Translations under genes and position numbers: made by a program
Part shown: positions 46,371 to 55,012 of the stretch, one piece after another
Layout of the letters: every line of letters starts with the position of its first letter
Numbering within the stretch: position 1 is the first letter of the stretch
NCBI RefSeq assembly: GCF_001865575.2
Contig: NZ_CP017563.2
Span: forward strand, 62,001-126,000
Source: Paraburkholderia sprentiae WSM5005
Lineage (GTDB): Bacteria > Pseudomonadota > Gammaproteobacteria > Burkholderiales > Burkholderiaceae
Direction of reading: 5' to 3'
DNA length: 64,000 nt
The notes under the pieces: generated by a model
Told to the model about the DNA's origin: nothing
The model's input: only the letters and a program-made list of their open reading frames with translations
Databases searched by the model: none

Positions 46371-47759
46371 ATGAACCTGAACGATGCGAGCAAGCTGCCG
46401 GACAACGAGTTGGGTAGCGTGCCCCGCTTTGGCTCGGCTGAAGAGGCCCAGGACTATCTCACGCAACGCGGCGTGAAATATGTACTGGCGCAATTCGTCG
46501 ACATTCATGGGGTCGCGAAGGCCAAGTCGGTACCGGTCGCGCATCTCAAGGGCGTGTTGAAGGCGGGCGCCGGCTTTGCGGGCTTCGCGATCTGGGGCGT
46601 GGGTATCGAGCCGAATGGTCCCGACTACATGGCTGTAGGCGATCTGTCGACGCTCACGCCGGTGCCCTGGCAGGACGGTCTCGCACGAATCGTCTGCGAT
46701 GGCCACGTCGACGGAGAACCGTGGCCATTCGATTCGCGCGTCACGCTGAAGCAGCAGGTCGCGCGCATGACGCAACGCGGCTGGACGCTGTTCACCGGAC
46801 TGGAGCCGGAGTTCTCCCTGCTCAAGCGTTCGGTGACGGGCGCGATCGAACCGTGCGACCCGAGCGATACGCTCGCCAAGCCGTGCTACGACTACAAGGG
46901 GTTGTCGCGTACGCGAGTCTTCCTGGAAAGGCTCACCGAATCGATGCGCTCGGTCGGCATCGACGTGTATCAGATCGATCACGAAGACGCGAACGGCCAG
47001 TTCGAGATCAACTACACGTATACCGATTGCCTGACTTCGTGCGATCACTACGTGTTCTTCAAGATGGCCGCCTCCGAGATCGCGAACGAGCTGGGCATGA
47101 TCTGCTCGTTCATGCCCAAACCCTTCGCGAACCGTCCGGGTAACGGCATGCACATGCATATGTCGATCGGCGACGGCGAACGCAATCTGTTCTCGGACAA
47201 AAGCGACAAGCTCGGCATGGGGCTATCGACGCTCGGCTATCAGTTCACTGCGGGACTGCTCGCGCATGCGCCGGCACTCGCCGCGCTATGCAATCCGACC
47301 GTCAACTCGTACAAGCGTCTCGTGGTGGGCCGCTCGCTGACGGGCGCGACGTGGGCGCCGGCCTATATCAGCTATGGCGACAACAACCGCTCGACGATGG
47401 TGCGCATGCCAGGCGAGCGCATCGAACTGCGTCTGCCCGACGGCGCGTGCAATCCGTATCTCGCGACGGCCGCCGTGATCGCGGCGGGTCTAGACGGCGT
47501 TGAACGTGAATTGTCGCCGGGTGCACCGGCCAATGAAAACCTCTACGAATGGTCGCCCGCGAAGTTGCGCGAGCATCAAATCGGCATCCTGCCGCAGAAC
47601 CTCGAGCAGGCGCTCGACGCGCTTGAAAGCGATCGCCTGATCTGCGATGCGCTCGGACCTGTCGCCGATGAATTCATCAAGCTCAAACGAATGGAATGGC
47701 TCGAGTACATGCGTCATGTCTCGGACTGGGAAATGAAAAGTTATCTGGAATTCTTCTAA
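46371..47759 (+). CDS. glnT: Glutamine synthetase-like protein (GlnT type)
   Basis: A 462-residue enzyme of the glutamine synthetase superfamily with [25 protein letters not shown] and [15 protein letters not shown], which carry the metal and ATP ligands. The GlnT/GlxBCD arrangement matches the type known from rhizobia and the N-methylglutamate pathway genes of methylotrophs, where related enzymes make gamma-glutamylmethylamide. The ATG at 46371 has AAGGAG; an in-frame ATG at 46350 does not. Substrate (ammonia or an amine) is uncertain. Confidence 0.85.
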   Translation: MNLNDASKLPDNELGSVPRFGSAEEAQDYLTQRGVKYVLAQFVDIHGVAKAKSVPVAHLKGVLKAGAGFAGFAIWGVGIEPNGPDYMAVGDLSTLTPVPWQDGLARIVCDGHVDGEPWPFDSRVTLKQQVARMTQRGWTLFTGLEPEFSLLKRSVTGAIEPCDPSDTLAKPCYDYKGLSRTRVFLERLTESMRSVGIDVYQIDHEDANGQFEINYTYTDCLTSCDHYVFFKMAASEIANELGMICSFMPKPFANRPGNGMHMHMSIGDGERNLFSDKSDKLGMGLSTLGYQFTAGLLAHAPALAALCNPTVNSYKRLVVGRSLTGATWAPAYISYGDNNRSTMVRMPGERIELRLPDGACNPYLATAAVIAAGLDGVERELSPGAPANENLYEWSPAKLREHQIGILPQNLEQALDALESDRLICDALGPVADEFIKLKRMEWLEYMRHVSDWEMKSYLEFF

Positions 47760-47770
47760 GGGGTACGACT

Positions 47771-48679
47771 ATGTGTGGAATCGTAGGCCTGCTGGTCAAG
47801 ACGCCGGCATTGCGCGCGCAGCTCGGTCAGTTGATGGTGCCGATGCTGATCGGCATGACCGAGCGCGGACCGGACTCGGCCGGACTCGCGGTGTTCGGCA
47901 GTGCGGTCGGCGACAGCCAGCGCAAGCTGAGCCTGTATGCGGGCTTTACCGAAGCCGGCAACGACTTCGACTGGAACGCGTTGCTCGATGCGCTCAACAG
48001 CGCGATCGACGTGGATGCGAGCGCCGAGTCGAAGGGCAATCATGCGGTGCTGACCGTGAACGGCCATGTCGACACAGTGAAGGCGTGGCTCACCGAGCAT
48101 TTCCCGAAGCTGTTCCTGTTGTCCACCGGACGCTCGATCGATCTGTACAAGGATATCGGCTCGCCTGCCGAGGTTGCGCAACGTTACGACTTCTCGAAGC
48201 TGACCGGCTCGCATCTCGTCGGCCATACGCGGATGGCGACCGAATCGGCGGTCACGCCGGATCGCGCACACCCGTTCACGGCCGGCGAAGACTTCTGTCT
48301 CGTGCATAACGGCTCGCTCTCGAATGCGCATGGCGTGCGCCGCAAGCTGGAGCCGCAAGGTATCCGCTTCGAGACGGACAACGATACCGAAGCCGCGTGC
48401 CGCTTCCTCGAATGGCGGCTGCGTGAAGGCGATGAACTGCCGGTCGCGTTGCAGAAGGGCTTTGAAGAACTCGACGGCTTCTACACGTTCCTGATGGGTA
48501 CCTCGACCGAGCTCGCGCTGATTCGCGATCCGTTCGCGTGCAAACCCGCAGTGGTCGCGGAAAACGACGACTACGTGGCAATCGCTTCCGAGTTCCGTTC
48601 GCTCGCGCACTTGCCGGACATCAAGAACGCCAGGGTATTCGAACCCGCACCCGAGGAGATGTATGTATGGAAAGCATGA
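47771..48679 (+). CDS. glxB: Class II glutamine amidotransferase-like subunit (GlxB)
   Basis: A 302-residue N-terminal-nucleophile amidotransferase beginning MCGIVGLLVKT, so Cys2 is the catalytic residue after Met removal. It shows HTRMATESAV and HNGSLSNAHG of the family. AAGGGG lies before the ATG. It is the glutaminase-like subunit of a split glutamate-synthase-like complex with GlxC and GlxD. In the N-methylglutamate pathway the counterpart is MgsA. Confidence 0.85.
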   Translation: MCGIVGLLVKTPALRAQLGQLMVPMLIGMTERGPDSAGLAVFGSAVGDSQRKLSLYAGFTEAGNDFDWNALLDALNSAIDVDASAESKGNHAVLTVNGHVDTVKAWLTEHFPKLFLLSTGRSIDLYKDIGSPAEVAQRYDFSKLTGSHLVGHTRMATESAVTPDRAHPFTAGEDFCLVHNGSLSNAHGVRRKLEPQGIRFETDNDTEAACRFLEWRLREGDELPVALQKGFEELDGFYTFLMGTSTELALIRDPFACKPAVVAENDDYVAIASEFRSLAHLPDIKNARVFEPAPEEMYVWKA

Positions 48680-49356
48680 AGTTTGACCTTGAGGGGTCGT
48701 CGGTCCGCGAACTGAACCAGTATCTGCATGGCGCGAAAGAAGCGCTCGAAGGCGTGAAGGTGGATATCACGTCGCCGAACGGCGCGCACAACATCGCGGT
48801 GGGCGTCAACGCGCACGTCACGGTAACGGTGCAAGGACACGCCGGTTACTACGTGGGCGGCATGAACCAGCTCGCGACGATCGTCGTCGAAGGCAGCGCC
48901 GGAACCGGCGTCGCGGAAAACATGATGAGCGGCAAGGTCCACGTGAAGGGCTTTGCTTCGAACGGCGCGGGGGCATCCGCGCATGGCGGCCTGCTCGTGA
49001 TCGACGGCGATGCGGGTTTGCGCTGCGGGATTTCGCTCAAGGGCGGGGATATCGTGGTCGGTGGCTCGGTGGGCAGTTTTTCGGCCTTCATGGCGCAAGC
49101 CGGCCGCATGGTGATCTGCGGCGATGCGGGCGACGCACTGGGCGACTCGCTGTATGAAGCCGTACTGTACGTGCGCGGCGAGGTGAAATCGCTCGGCGCG
49201 GATGCGCAGTACGAGCCGATGACCGACGCGGACCTGACGGCGGTCGGCGCACTGCTCGGCGCCGCGGGTCTTGATCACGATCCGCGCTCGTTCAGGCGCA
49301 TTGCCTCGGCCCGCACGCTTTACCACTGGAACGCTGACGCGGACCAGGAATATTGA
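48667..49356 (+). CDS. glxC: Glutamate synthase-like GXGXG subunit (GlxC)
   Basis: A 229-residue beta-helix GXGXG domain protein (VGGMNQLATIVVEGSAGTG, IDGDAGLRCGISLKGGDIV). It corresponds to the third domain of the glutamate synthase large subunit and to MgsB. Its start overlaps the glxB end by 13 bases, which suggests translational coupling. Confidence 0.84.
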   Translation: MESMKFDLEGSSVRELNQYLHGAKEALEGVKVDITSPNGAHNIAVGVNAHVTVTVQGHAGYYVGGMNQLATIVVEGSAGTGVAENMMSGKVHVKGFASNGAGASAHGGLLVIDGDAGLRCGISLKGGDIVVGGSVGSFSAFMAQAGRMVICGDAGDALGDSLYEAVLYVRGEVKSLGADAQYEPMTDADLTAVGALLGAAGLDHDPRSFRRIASARTLYHWNADADQEY

Positions 49357-49376
49357 ACTTCACCGAGAACATTCTC

Positions 49377-50738
49377 ATGGAAGCCAAACCGATCCATTTC
49401 GCCCGCTTGCAGCAGGAAGAGTCGCAAGGCTACGACCGCAAGACGATCGACTACATTCACACCGCCGCGCAGCGCGGTCTCTATGAAATTCGCGGTCTCG
49501 GCGCGAAGCGTCGCGTGCCGCACTTCGACGATCTGCTGTTTCTCGGTGCGTCGCTGTCGCGTTATCCGCTCGAAGGCTATCGCGAGAAGTGCACGACGCA
49601 AACGGTGCTCGGCACGCGCTTCGCGAAGAAGCCTGTCGTGCTCGATATTCCGATCACGATTGCGGGCATGAGCTTCGGCGCGCTGTCGGCGAACGTGAAG
49701 GAAGCGCTCGGCCAGGCAGCCACGGCGATGGGCACGTCCACCACGACCGGCGACGGCGGCATGACGCAGGAAGAGCGCCGCTCGTCGAAGACGCTGGTGT
49801 ATCAGTGCCTGCCGTCGCGTTACGGCTGGAATCCCGACGACGTGCGCCGTGCCGATGCGATCGAAGTCGTGATCGGACAGGGTGCTAAACCGGGTGGCGG
49901 CGGCATGCTGCTCGGGCAGAAGGTGAACCCGCGCGTCGCCTCGATGCGCACCCTGCCCGCGGGCGTTGATCAGCGTTCGGCGAGCCGTCATCCGGACTGG
50001 ACCGGTCCCGACGATCTGGCGATCAAGATTCAGGAATTGCGCGAAATCACCGATTGGGAAAAGCCGATCTACGTGAAAGTCGGCGCCACGCGTACGTTCA
50101 ACGACGTCAAGCTGGCCGTGCACGCCGGGGCGGACGTGGTGGTGATCGACGGCATGCAGGGCGGCACCGCCGCCACCCAGACATGTTTCATCGAGAACGT
50201 GGGTATTCCGACGCTGGCCGCGGTTCGTCAGGCCGTGGATGCGCTCGAAGACCTGAACATGAAGGGCACGGTGCAGTTGATCGTGTCGGGCGGCATTCGC
50301 TCCGGCGCGGACGTGGCCAAGGCGCTTGCCATGGGCGCCGACGCGGTCGCGATCGGGCAGGGCATGTTGATGGCGCTCGGCTGCAATAGCGATACGTACT
50401 TCCAGAACGGCGCGCTGCATCCGGCGACGGCGGACTATGCCGCGCTCGGCACGTCGCCGGGGTTCTGTCATCACTGCCACACCGGCAAATGTCCGGTCGG
50501 CGTGACGACGCAGGACGCCGTGCTCGAACAGCGCGTGCAGGCGGAAGAAGGATCGCGCCGCGTGCGCAACTACCTGAAGACGCTGAACATGGAGTTGACG
50601 ACGATCGCGCGGGCCTGCGGCAAGCAGAACGTACATCACCTGGAGCCCGAGGACCTCGTTGCGTTGACCGTGGAAGCCGCCGCAATGGCGCGTATTCCGC
50701 TGGCGGGTACGTCGTGGATTCCGGGGCAGACGTACTGA
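49377..50738 (+). CDS. glxD: Glutamate synthase-like FMN/Fe-S subunit (GlxD)
   Basis: A 453-residue TIM-barrel FMN-binding domain of the glutamate synthase family (SFGALSANVKEALGQAA, QGAKPGGGGMLLGQKV, GADAVAIGQGMLMALGC) with a Cys cluster (FCHHCHTGKCPVG) for an iron-sulphur centre. It matches MgsC of N-methylglutamate synthase. Either the ATG at 49377 or a TTG at 49353 may be the start; homologous text begins near MEAKPIHFARLQQEE. With GlxB and GlxC it probably makes glutamate or an N-alkylglutamate. Confidence 0.85.
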   Translation: MEAKPIHFARLQQEESQGYDRKTIDYIHTAAQRGLYEIRGLGAKRRVPHFDDLLFLGASLSRYPLEGYREKCTTQTVLGTRFAKKPVVLDIPITIAGMSFGALSANVKEALGQAATAMGTSTTTGDGGMTQEERRSSKTLVYQCLPSRYGWNPDDVRRADAIEVVIGQGAKPGGGGMLLGQKVNPRVASMRTLPAGVDQRSASRHPDWTGPDDLAIKIQELREITDWEKPIYVKVGATRTFNDVKLAVHAGADVVVIDGMQGGTAATQTCFIENVGIPTLAAVRQAVDALEDLNMKGTVQLIVSGGIRSGADVAKALAMGADAVAIGQGMLMALGCNSDTYFQNGALHPATADYAALGTSPGFCHHCHTGKCPVGVTTQDAVLEQRVQAEEGSRRVRNYLKTLNMELTTIARACGKQNVHHLEPEDLVALTVEAAAMARIPLAGTSWIPGQTY

Positions 50739-50741
50739 TCG

Positions 50742-50888
50742 GTGCAGGATTCGACGCCCGATGCGGGGCTCGCCATGCGAGTAACGCCAGGCGTCGGGAC
50801 TGTCGCGGAGGTTGATGCGTTGTGTGCGGCGCTAACGGAGGACCGCGCCGCGGCGCTCGGGTATCGCCGCTGGTTTAGACGAGCGTAG
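50742..50888 (+). CDS. Possible 48-residue hypothetical ORF
   Basis: A GTG-started frame after glxD encodes about 48 residues (TPGVGTVAEVDALCAALTED). It has plausible codon use and follows the operon closely, but no family is recognised. It may be the tail of an eroded gene. Confidence 0.25.
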   Translation: MQDSTPDAGLAMRVTPGVGTVAEVDALCAALTEDRAAALGYRRWFRRA

Positions 50889-50995
50889 CAGGCGCCATTG
50901 GATTCTGTTTTACCCACACTCATCACGGTCACCGCCTGCTCGCGCATGGCCCATCGCGCACGAGCACGCTTCGACGTTTTCCACAGGATCGCGCA

Positions 50996-52390
50996 ATGAA
51001 AAGACTGAACAGGGTTTTTGCGTTACTCATGATGCTGGCGCTCGCTGTGCCGGTGTACGCGCAGAACGCCGCAGCCGCACCAGTGCCGAACAAGGGCGAT
51101 ACCGCCTGGATGATCGTCGCCACGCTGCTCGTCGTGATGATGGCCGCGCCGGGCCTCGGGCTGTTTTACGGCGGCATGGTGCGTGCGAAGAACATGTTGT
51201 CCGTGCTGATGCAGACACTGGTGGTGTTCTGTCTGCTCGGCGTGTTGTGGGCCGTGTATGGCTACAGCATCGCCTTCACCGAGGGCAATGCCTTCTTCGG
51301 CGGCTTGAGCAAGGCGTTTCTCGCCGGCATCACGCCGGACTCGACGGCGTCGACGTTCAGCAAGGGGGTCGTGATTCCGGAGTTCATTTATGTGTCGTTC
51401 CAGTTGACCTTCGCGGCGATCACACCGGCGCTGATCATCGGTGGCATTGCTGAGCGCGCCAAATTTTCTGCGGTGCTGCTCTTCATGGTGCTGTGGTTCA
51501 CGTTCTCGTATCTGCCGATCGCACATATGGTCTGGTACTGGCCTGGCCCCGACGCGTACACGAGCGCGGCTGCGGGCGACAAGGCGACGGCGACCGCGGG
51601 CTTCCTGTTCCAGAAGGGCGCGATCGATTTTGCTGGCGGCACGGTGGTCCACATCAACGCGGGCATCGCGGCGCTGATCGGCGCGGTCATGATCGGCAAG
51701 CGCGTCGGCTTCGGTCGCGAAACGATGGCACCGCACAACCTCACGATGACAATGGTGGGCGGATCGCTGCTGTGGGTCGGCTGGTTCGGTTTTAACGTCG
51801 GCTCGAACCTCGAAGCCAGCGGCGCGGCTACGCTCGCATTCATCACGACCCTGCTCGCCACATGCGCGGCCACCGTATCGTGGACGCTGGTGGAATGGGT
51901 GCTGAAGAAGAAGCCGTCGATGCTCGGCGCGGTGTCTGGCGCGATTGCCGGACTCGTCGTGATCACGCCCGCATGCGGCTACGTCGGGCCGATGGGGGCG
52001 ATCGTGATGGGTTTAATCGCCGGGGGCGTCTGCTACTGGGGCGTGAACGGGCTGAAGCGTCTGCTTGGTGTCGACGACTCGCTCGACGTGTTCGGGGTGC
52101 ACTGTCTCGGGGGAGTGGTCGGCGCACTGCTGACCGGCGTGTTTGCATCGCCGCGACTCGGTGGCACCGGTGTCTACGATTATGTCGCCAACAAGGTCGG
52201 CGTCTACGATATGTTCGGCCAGTTGATTGCGCAGTGTTGGGGCGTGGGTATCTCCCTGGTCTGGTCGGCGGTGGTATCGATCGTCGCGTTCAAGCTGGTC
52301 GACATGACGATCGGACTGCGTATCGAACAGGAGGGTGAGCGCGAAGGGCTCGATGTCAGCTCGCATGGGGAATCGGCTTACCATTCCTGA
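50996..52390 (+). CDS. amtB: Ammonium transporter (Amt/MEP/Rh family)
   Basis: A 464-residue membrane protein with a signal-like N-terminus (residues 1-22, ending VYA) and about 11 membrane helices. The pore twin histidines lie in LPIAHMVWYWP and FGVHCLGGVVG, and GGTVVHINAGIAALIGAV is a family signature. It imports ammonium for assimilation by GlnT/GlxBCD. It has no adjacent glnK; the C-terminal tail is short. Confidence 0.92.
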   Translation: MKRLNRVFALLMMLALAVPVYAQNAAAAPVPNKGDTAWMIVATLLVVMMAAPGLGLFYGGMVRAKNMLSVLMQTLVVFCLLGVLWAVYGYSIAFTEGNAFFGGLSKAFLAGITPDSTASTFSKGVVIPEFIYVSFQLTFAAITPALIIGGIAERAKFSAVLLFMVLWFTFSYLPIAHMVWYWPGPDAYTSAAAGDKATATAGFLFQKGAIDFAGGTVVHINAGIAALIGAVMIGKRVGFGRETMAPHNLTMTMVGGSLLWVGWFGFNVGSNLEASGAATLAFITTLLATCAATVSWTLVEWVLKKKPSMLGAVSGAIAGLVVITPACGYVGPMGAIVMGLIAGGVCYWGVNGLKRLLGVDDSLDVFGVHCLGGVVGALLTGVFASPRLGGTGVYDYVANKVGVYDMFGQLIAQCWGVGISLVWSAVVSIVAFKLVDMTIGLRIEQEGEREGLDVSSHGESAYHS

Positions 52391-52522
52391 CGTTCGGCAG
52401 CGTGAAACAGCTCGACCGCCAATCCGTTCGACCCTCCGTGGGAAAGCTATTTCGGCGAGCGGTTGGGCTTCGCGATGCTGGACTCGCTCAAAGGTTGAAA
52501 GCGTGAAATTCGAATTAACGAA

Positions 52523-52553
52523 GAGGACGGGTTCGAAGAATGTTCCCGTCCTC
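52523..52553. terminator. Bidirectional hairpin between amtB and the OYE gene
   Basis: Perfect 9-bp arms GAGGACGGG and CCCGTCCTC flank a 13-base loop, between convergent genes. No clear T-tract follows. Confidence 0.55.
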
Positions 52554-52563
52554 GAACTCACCG

Positions 52564-53682
52564 TCAGACCAATTCGGCGAGCGCTGCCGCGTCGAACCCT
52601 TTCAGCGCGCCGTATTGGCCGTGTTCAACCTTTTTGACCCAGTTCGGGTCGTTGAGAATGGCCCTGCCAACGGCGATCAGATCGAACTCGTCGCGTTCCA
52701 TTCGCTCGACGAGACGGTCCAGGCTCGCAGGGCTCGATCCCTCCCCGGAAAAGGCGGTGGCGAAATCCTTCTCAAGCCCGACCGATCCGACGCTGATCGT
52801 CGCGGCACCCGTCACCTTCTTGGCCCAGCCGGCAAAATTTAGCCCGTTTTCGCCATCGATCTCAGGAAACTCGGGTTCCCAAAAGCGTCGCTGCGAGCAG
52901 TGCAGGACATCGACGCCGGCTTCAACCAGCGGCAGTAGCCAGTCCTCCATGATCGCCGGGGTCCCGGCGACGCGCACGCTCAAATCCTGCTGCTTCCACT
53001 GACTGAACCGCATGATGATCGGGAAATCCGGACCGACGGCGTCGCGCACGGCAGCGACAATCTCACTTGCGAAGCGGGACCGCTGCTTGACCGTCGGCCC
53101 GCCATAGCGATCGGTCCGCTGGTTGGTCCCCAGCCAAAAAAACTGATCGATCAGATAGCCATGGGCGCCATGGATTTCTACCGCGTCGAAGCCGAGCGCT
53201 TTGGCGTCTCTTGCCGCCTTGGCGAAGGCTGCGACCGTATCCGCGATGTCCTCTTCGCTCATAACTACACCGCGAGGGTCGCCGGGCGCGACTAGCCCGG
53301 ATGGGCTTTCGACCGGCGCATCGGGCTCCCAGTTGTTGATGTAACGGGTCGAACCGGTGTGCCAGATCTGAGGCGCCATATGGCCGCCCGCGTCGTGGAC
53401 GGCATCGATCACATCTTTCCAACCGGCTAACGCGGCCTCGCCATGAAACAACGGAATGCCGCCGTCGTTGCGTGATGCAGGACGGTCAATGACCGTCCCT
53501 TCGGACAGAATAAGCCCGACGTGCCCTTCCGCGCGGCGCCGGTAATAGGCGACGTTCGCGTCGCCAGGCACGCCCTCGGGGGCAAAGAGCCGCGTCATCG
53601 GGGCCATGACGATCCGGTTCTTTAGGTTGAGCGAGCGGATTGAGAAGGGGCGAAACAGGGTGCTGGTATCGGGGTGAGACAT
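52564..53682 (-). CDS. Old yellow enzyme family NADH:flavin oxidoreductase
   Basis: A 372-residue TIM-barrel flavoprotein. It shows FSIRSLNLKNRIVMAPMTR, the active-site His pair region DAVEIHGAHGYLIDQFF and QRTDRYGGPTVKQR of the OYE family. These enzymes reduce activated C=C bonds with NAD(P)H. It is divergent from an HxlR regulator that probably controls it in response to electrophiles or quinones. Confidence 0.88.
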   Translation of the reverse strand: MSHPDTSTLFRPFSIRSLNLKNRIVMAPMTRLFAPEGVPGDANVAYYRRRAEGHVGLILSEGTVIDRPASRNDGGIPLFHGEAALAGWKDVIDAVHDAGGHMAPQIWHTGSTRYINNWEPDAPVESPSGLVAPGDPRGVVMSEEDIADTVAAFAKAARDAKALGFDAVEIHGAHGYLIDQFFWLGTNQRTDRYGGPTVKQRSRFASEIVAAVRDAVGPDFPIIMRFSQWKQQDLSVRVAGTPAIMEDWLLPLVEAGVDVLHCSQRRFWEPEFPEIDGENGLNFAGWAKKVTGAATISVGSVGLEKDFATAFSGEGSSPASLDRLVERMERDEFDLIAVGRAILNDPNWVKKVEHGQYGALKGFDAAALAELV

Positions 53683-53714
53683 TGAACAGGCTCCGTTGCA
53701 AACAAAGGCCTCAT

Positions 53715-53765
53715 GGTATATGTTTGATACCTGACGTCAATTAGGCACCTGAAGTCGCCCAGGTG
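53715..53765. promoter_or_regulatory. Two dyads in the OYE-HxlR intergenic region
   Basis: GGTATATGTTTGATACC (53715-53731) has perfect 5-bp arms. CACCTG (53746-53751) and CAGGTG (53760-53765) form a second inverted repeat. They fit an HxlR-type operator in position only. Confidence 0.4.
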
Positions 53766-53782
53766 TATCGAAGGAAACCACG

Positions 53783-54193
53783 ATGCCCGCGCTTGAACTG
53801 AAATGCTTTTCGTCTGACTGCCCCAGCCGCGTACTCTTCGACCAGATTGCCGACAAGTGGTCGATGATGGTGCTGGCCGTACTGGACGACGGGCCGCAGC
53901 GTTTCAACGCCATCCGACGGCGCCTCGAAGGCGTCACGCAGAAGGCGCTTACCCAGAGTCTTCGCCGGCTCGAGCGCAACGGCCTGATCTCAAGGAGAGT
54001 GGTTTCGCTGTCTCCGGTGGCGGTGCAGTATCAGATCACGCCACTTGGGCGCACGTTGCAGCCGCCATTGCGGGCGCTGCATGAGTGGACGCTCACCAAA
54101 TTTGCCGAGGTCGAGGCCGCGCGTCGGGCATTCGACGCGGCGGCGGGCGGAAGCGCGTTGGCGGAAGGATCAGAACATCGGCAGTTTGCTTGA
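53783..54193 (+). CDS. HxlR-family transcriptional regulator
   Basis: A 136-residue winged-helix protein (DKWSMMVLAVLDDGPQRFN, TQKALTQSLRRLERNGLI). A Cys near the N-terminus (CFSSDC) may sense electrophiles or redox change, as in QorR/YodB-type proteins. GAAGGA precedes the ATG. It is divergent from an old yellow enzyme gene, its likely target. Confidence 0.87.
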   Translation: MPALELKCFSSDCPSRVLFDQIADKWSMMVLAVLDDGPQRFNAIRRRLEGVTQKALTQSLRRLERNGLISRRVVSLSPVAVQYQITPLGRTLQPPLRALHEWTLTKFAEVEAARRAFDAAAGGSALAEGSEHRQFA

Positions 54194-54214
54194 CGCGCGA
54201 CCTGGCGCGGGTAA

Positions 54215-54447
54215 TGCCCCACCGGGCATTCCGATGTCGATCTGGTCTCGTTCATCCGGTCCTTAACTTCATGAACACGTGCGGCGGCGCTGGTAAGGAA
54301 CGTGACGGCGAGCGACTCGTCGGCTGGTGTGACGCTGTCGACTGGGCTACAGCGAACGGTCTCCTCGATTCGGCTGATGGTCGCTTGCTCGAGTGGAATC
54401 GCTCAAAAGCACGACGCCACTACCGTGCGATGAAAGCGATATATTGA
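54215..54447 (+). pseudogene. Fragment of an ABATE-domain stress regulator
   Basis: The frame encodes NFMNTCGGAGKERDGERLVG and then WATANGLLDSADG, which resemble the N-terminus of ABATE-domain (PF07336) transcription factors, but it stops at 54447, before the CGNR zinc finger. It has no intact start. The gene is a stump. Confidence 0.45.
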
Positions 54448-55012
54448 CCGGCTGTCCAAAGGTGTGTGACGGAGCGGGCGGACTCGTCGCCTCAAGCTTG
54501 TCGTGGCCCGGGCCAATGGCCGACCAATGGCCGCTTTGGAGCAAGCCGAGCGATCGCTCCGGGTCGGTTCGAAGGCATCACTGAGCTACCGATGCAGAAA
54601 GAGTCTGCGAGCCGTTCAATTGCTGCTTGGCCAAGCCCGCGTCGAACGCACCGTTAGACATCCAGGTAAATCGACCATGCACTGGAAACGTTCGAACAGG
54701 CCAATGCATGACGTACAAGGTAGCGATCGGCTGAGGAGATCCCTGGCGTAGGGCCAGCTTCGGACGCGGGCCTGCACGTCAAGACGGGCATTCGAACCTC
54801 GGCTTCGCGCCGATCGTGTGGGGAGCCCCGCATCGATACTCGCAAGGTCGCCACGCGGCGTATGTTCGTTGCTCTTACTTAAGCGGTACCGCCGCACGCG
54901 CCTAACGTTCCCGTCGCCTGATCAGGCAATCGTTGGAATGCGCGCGAAGTGCATGGACAAGTAGCGTTACCTCGCCGATCATAGTCTTGGACGGTATGCC
55001 AGAGATCCAGCG
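54448..55012. other. Intergenic region without a recognised gene
   Basis: About 565 bases before the SAM-cyclase gene. Only short overlapping frames without domains are seen. It may contain the eroded rest of the ABATE gene and other relics. No promoter motif could be singled out. Confidence 0.4.
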
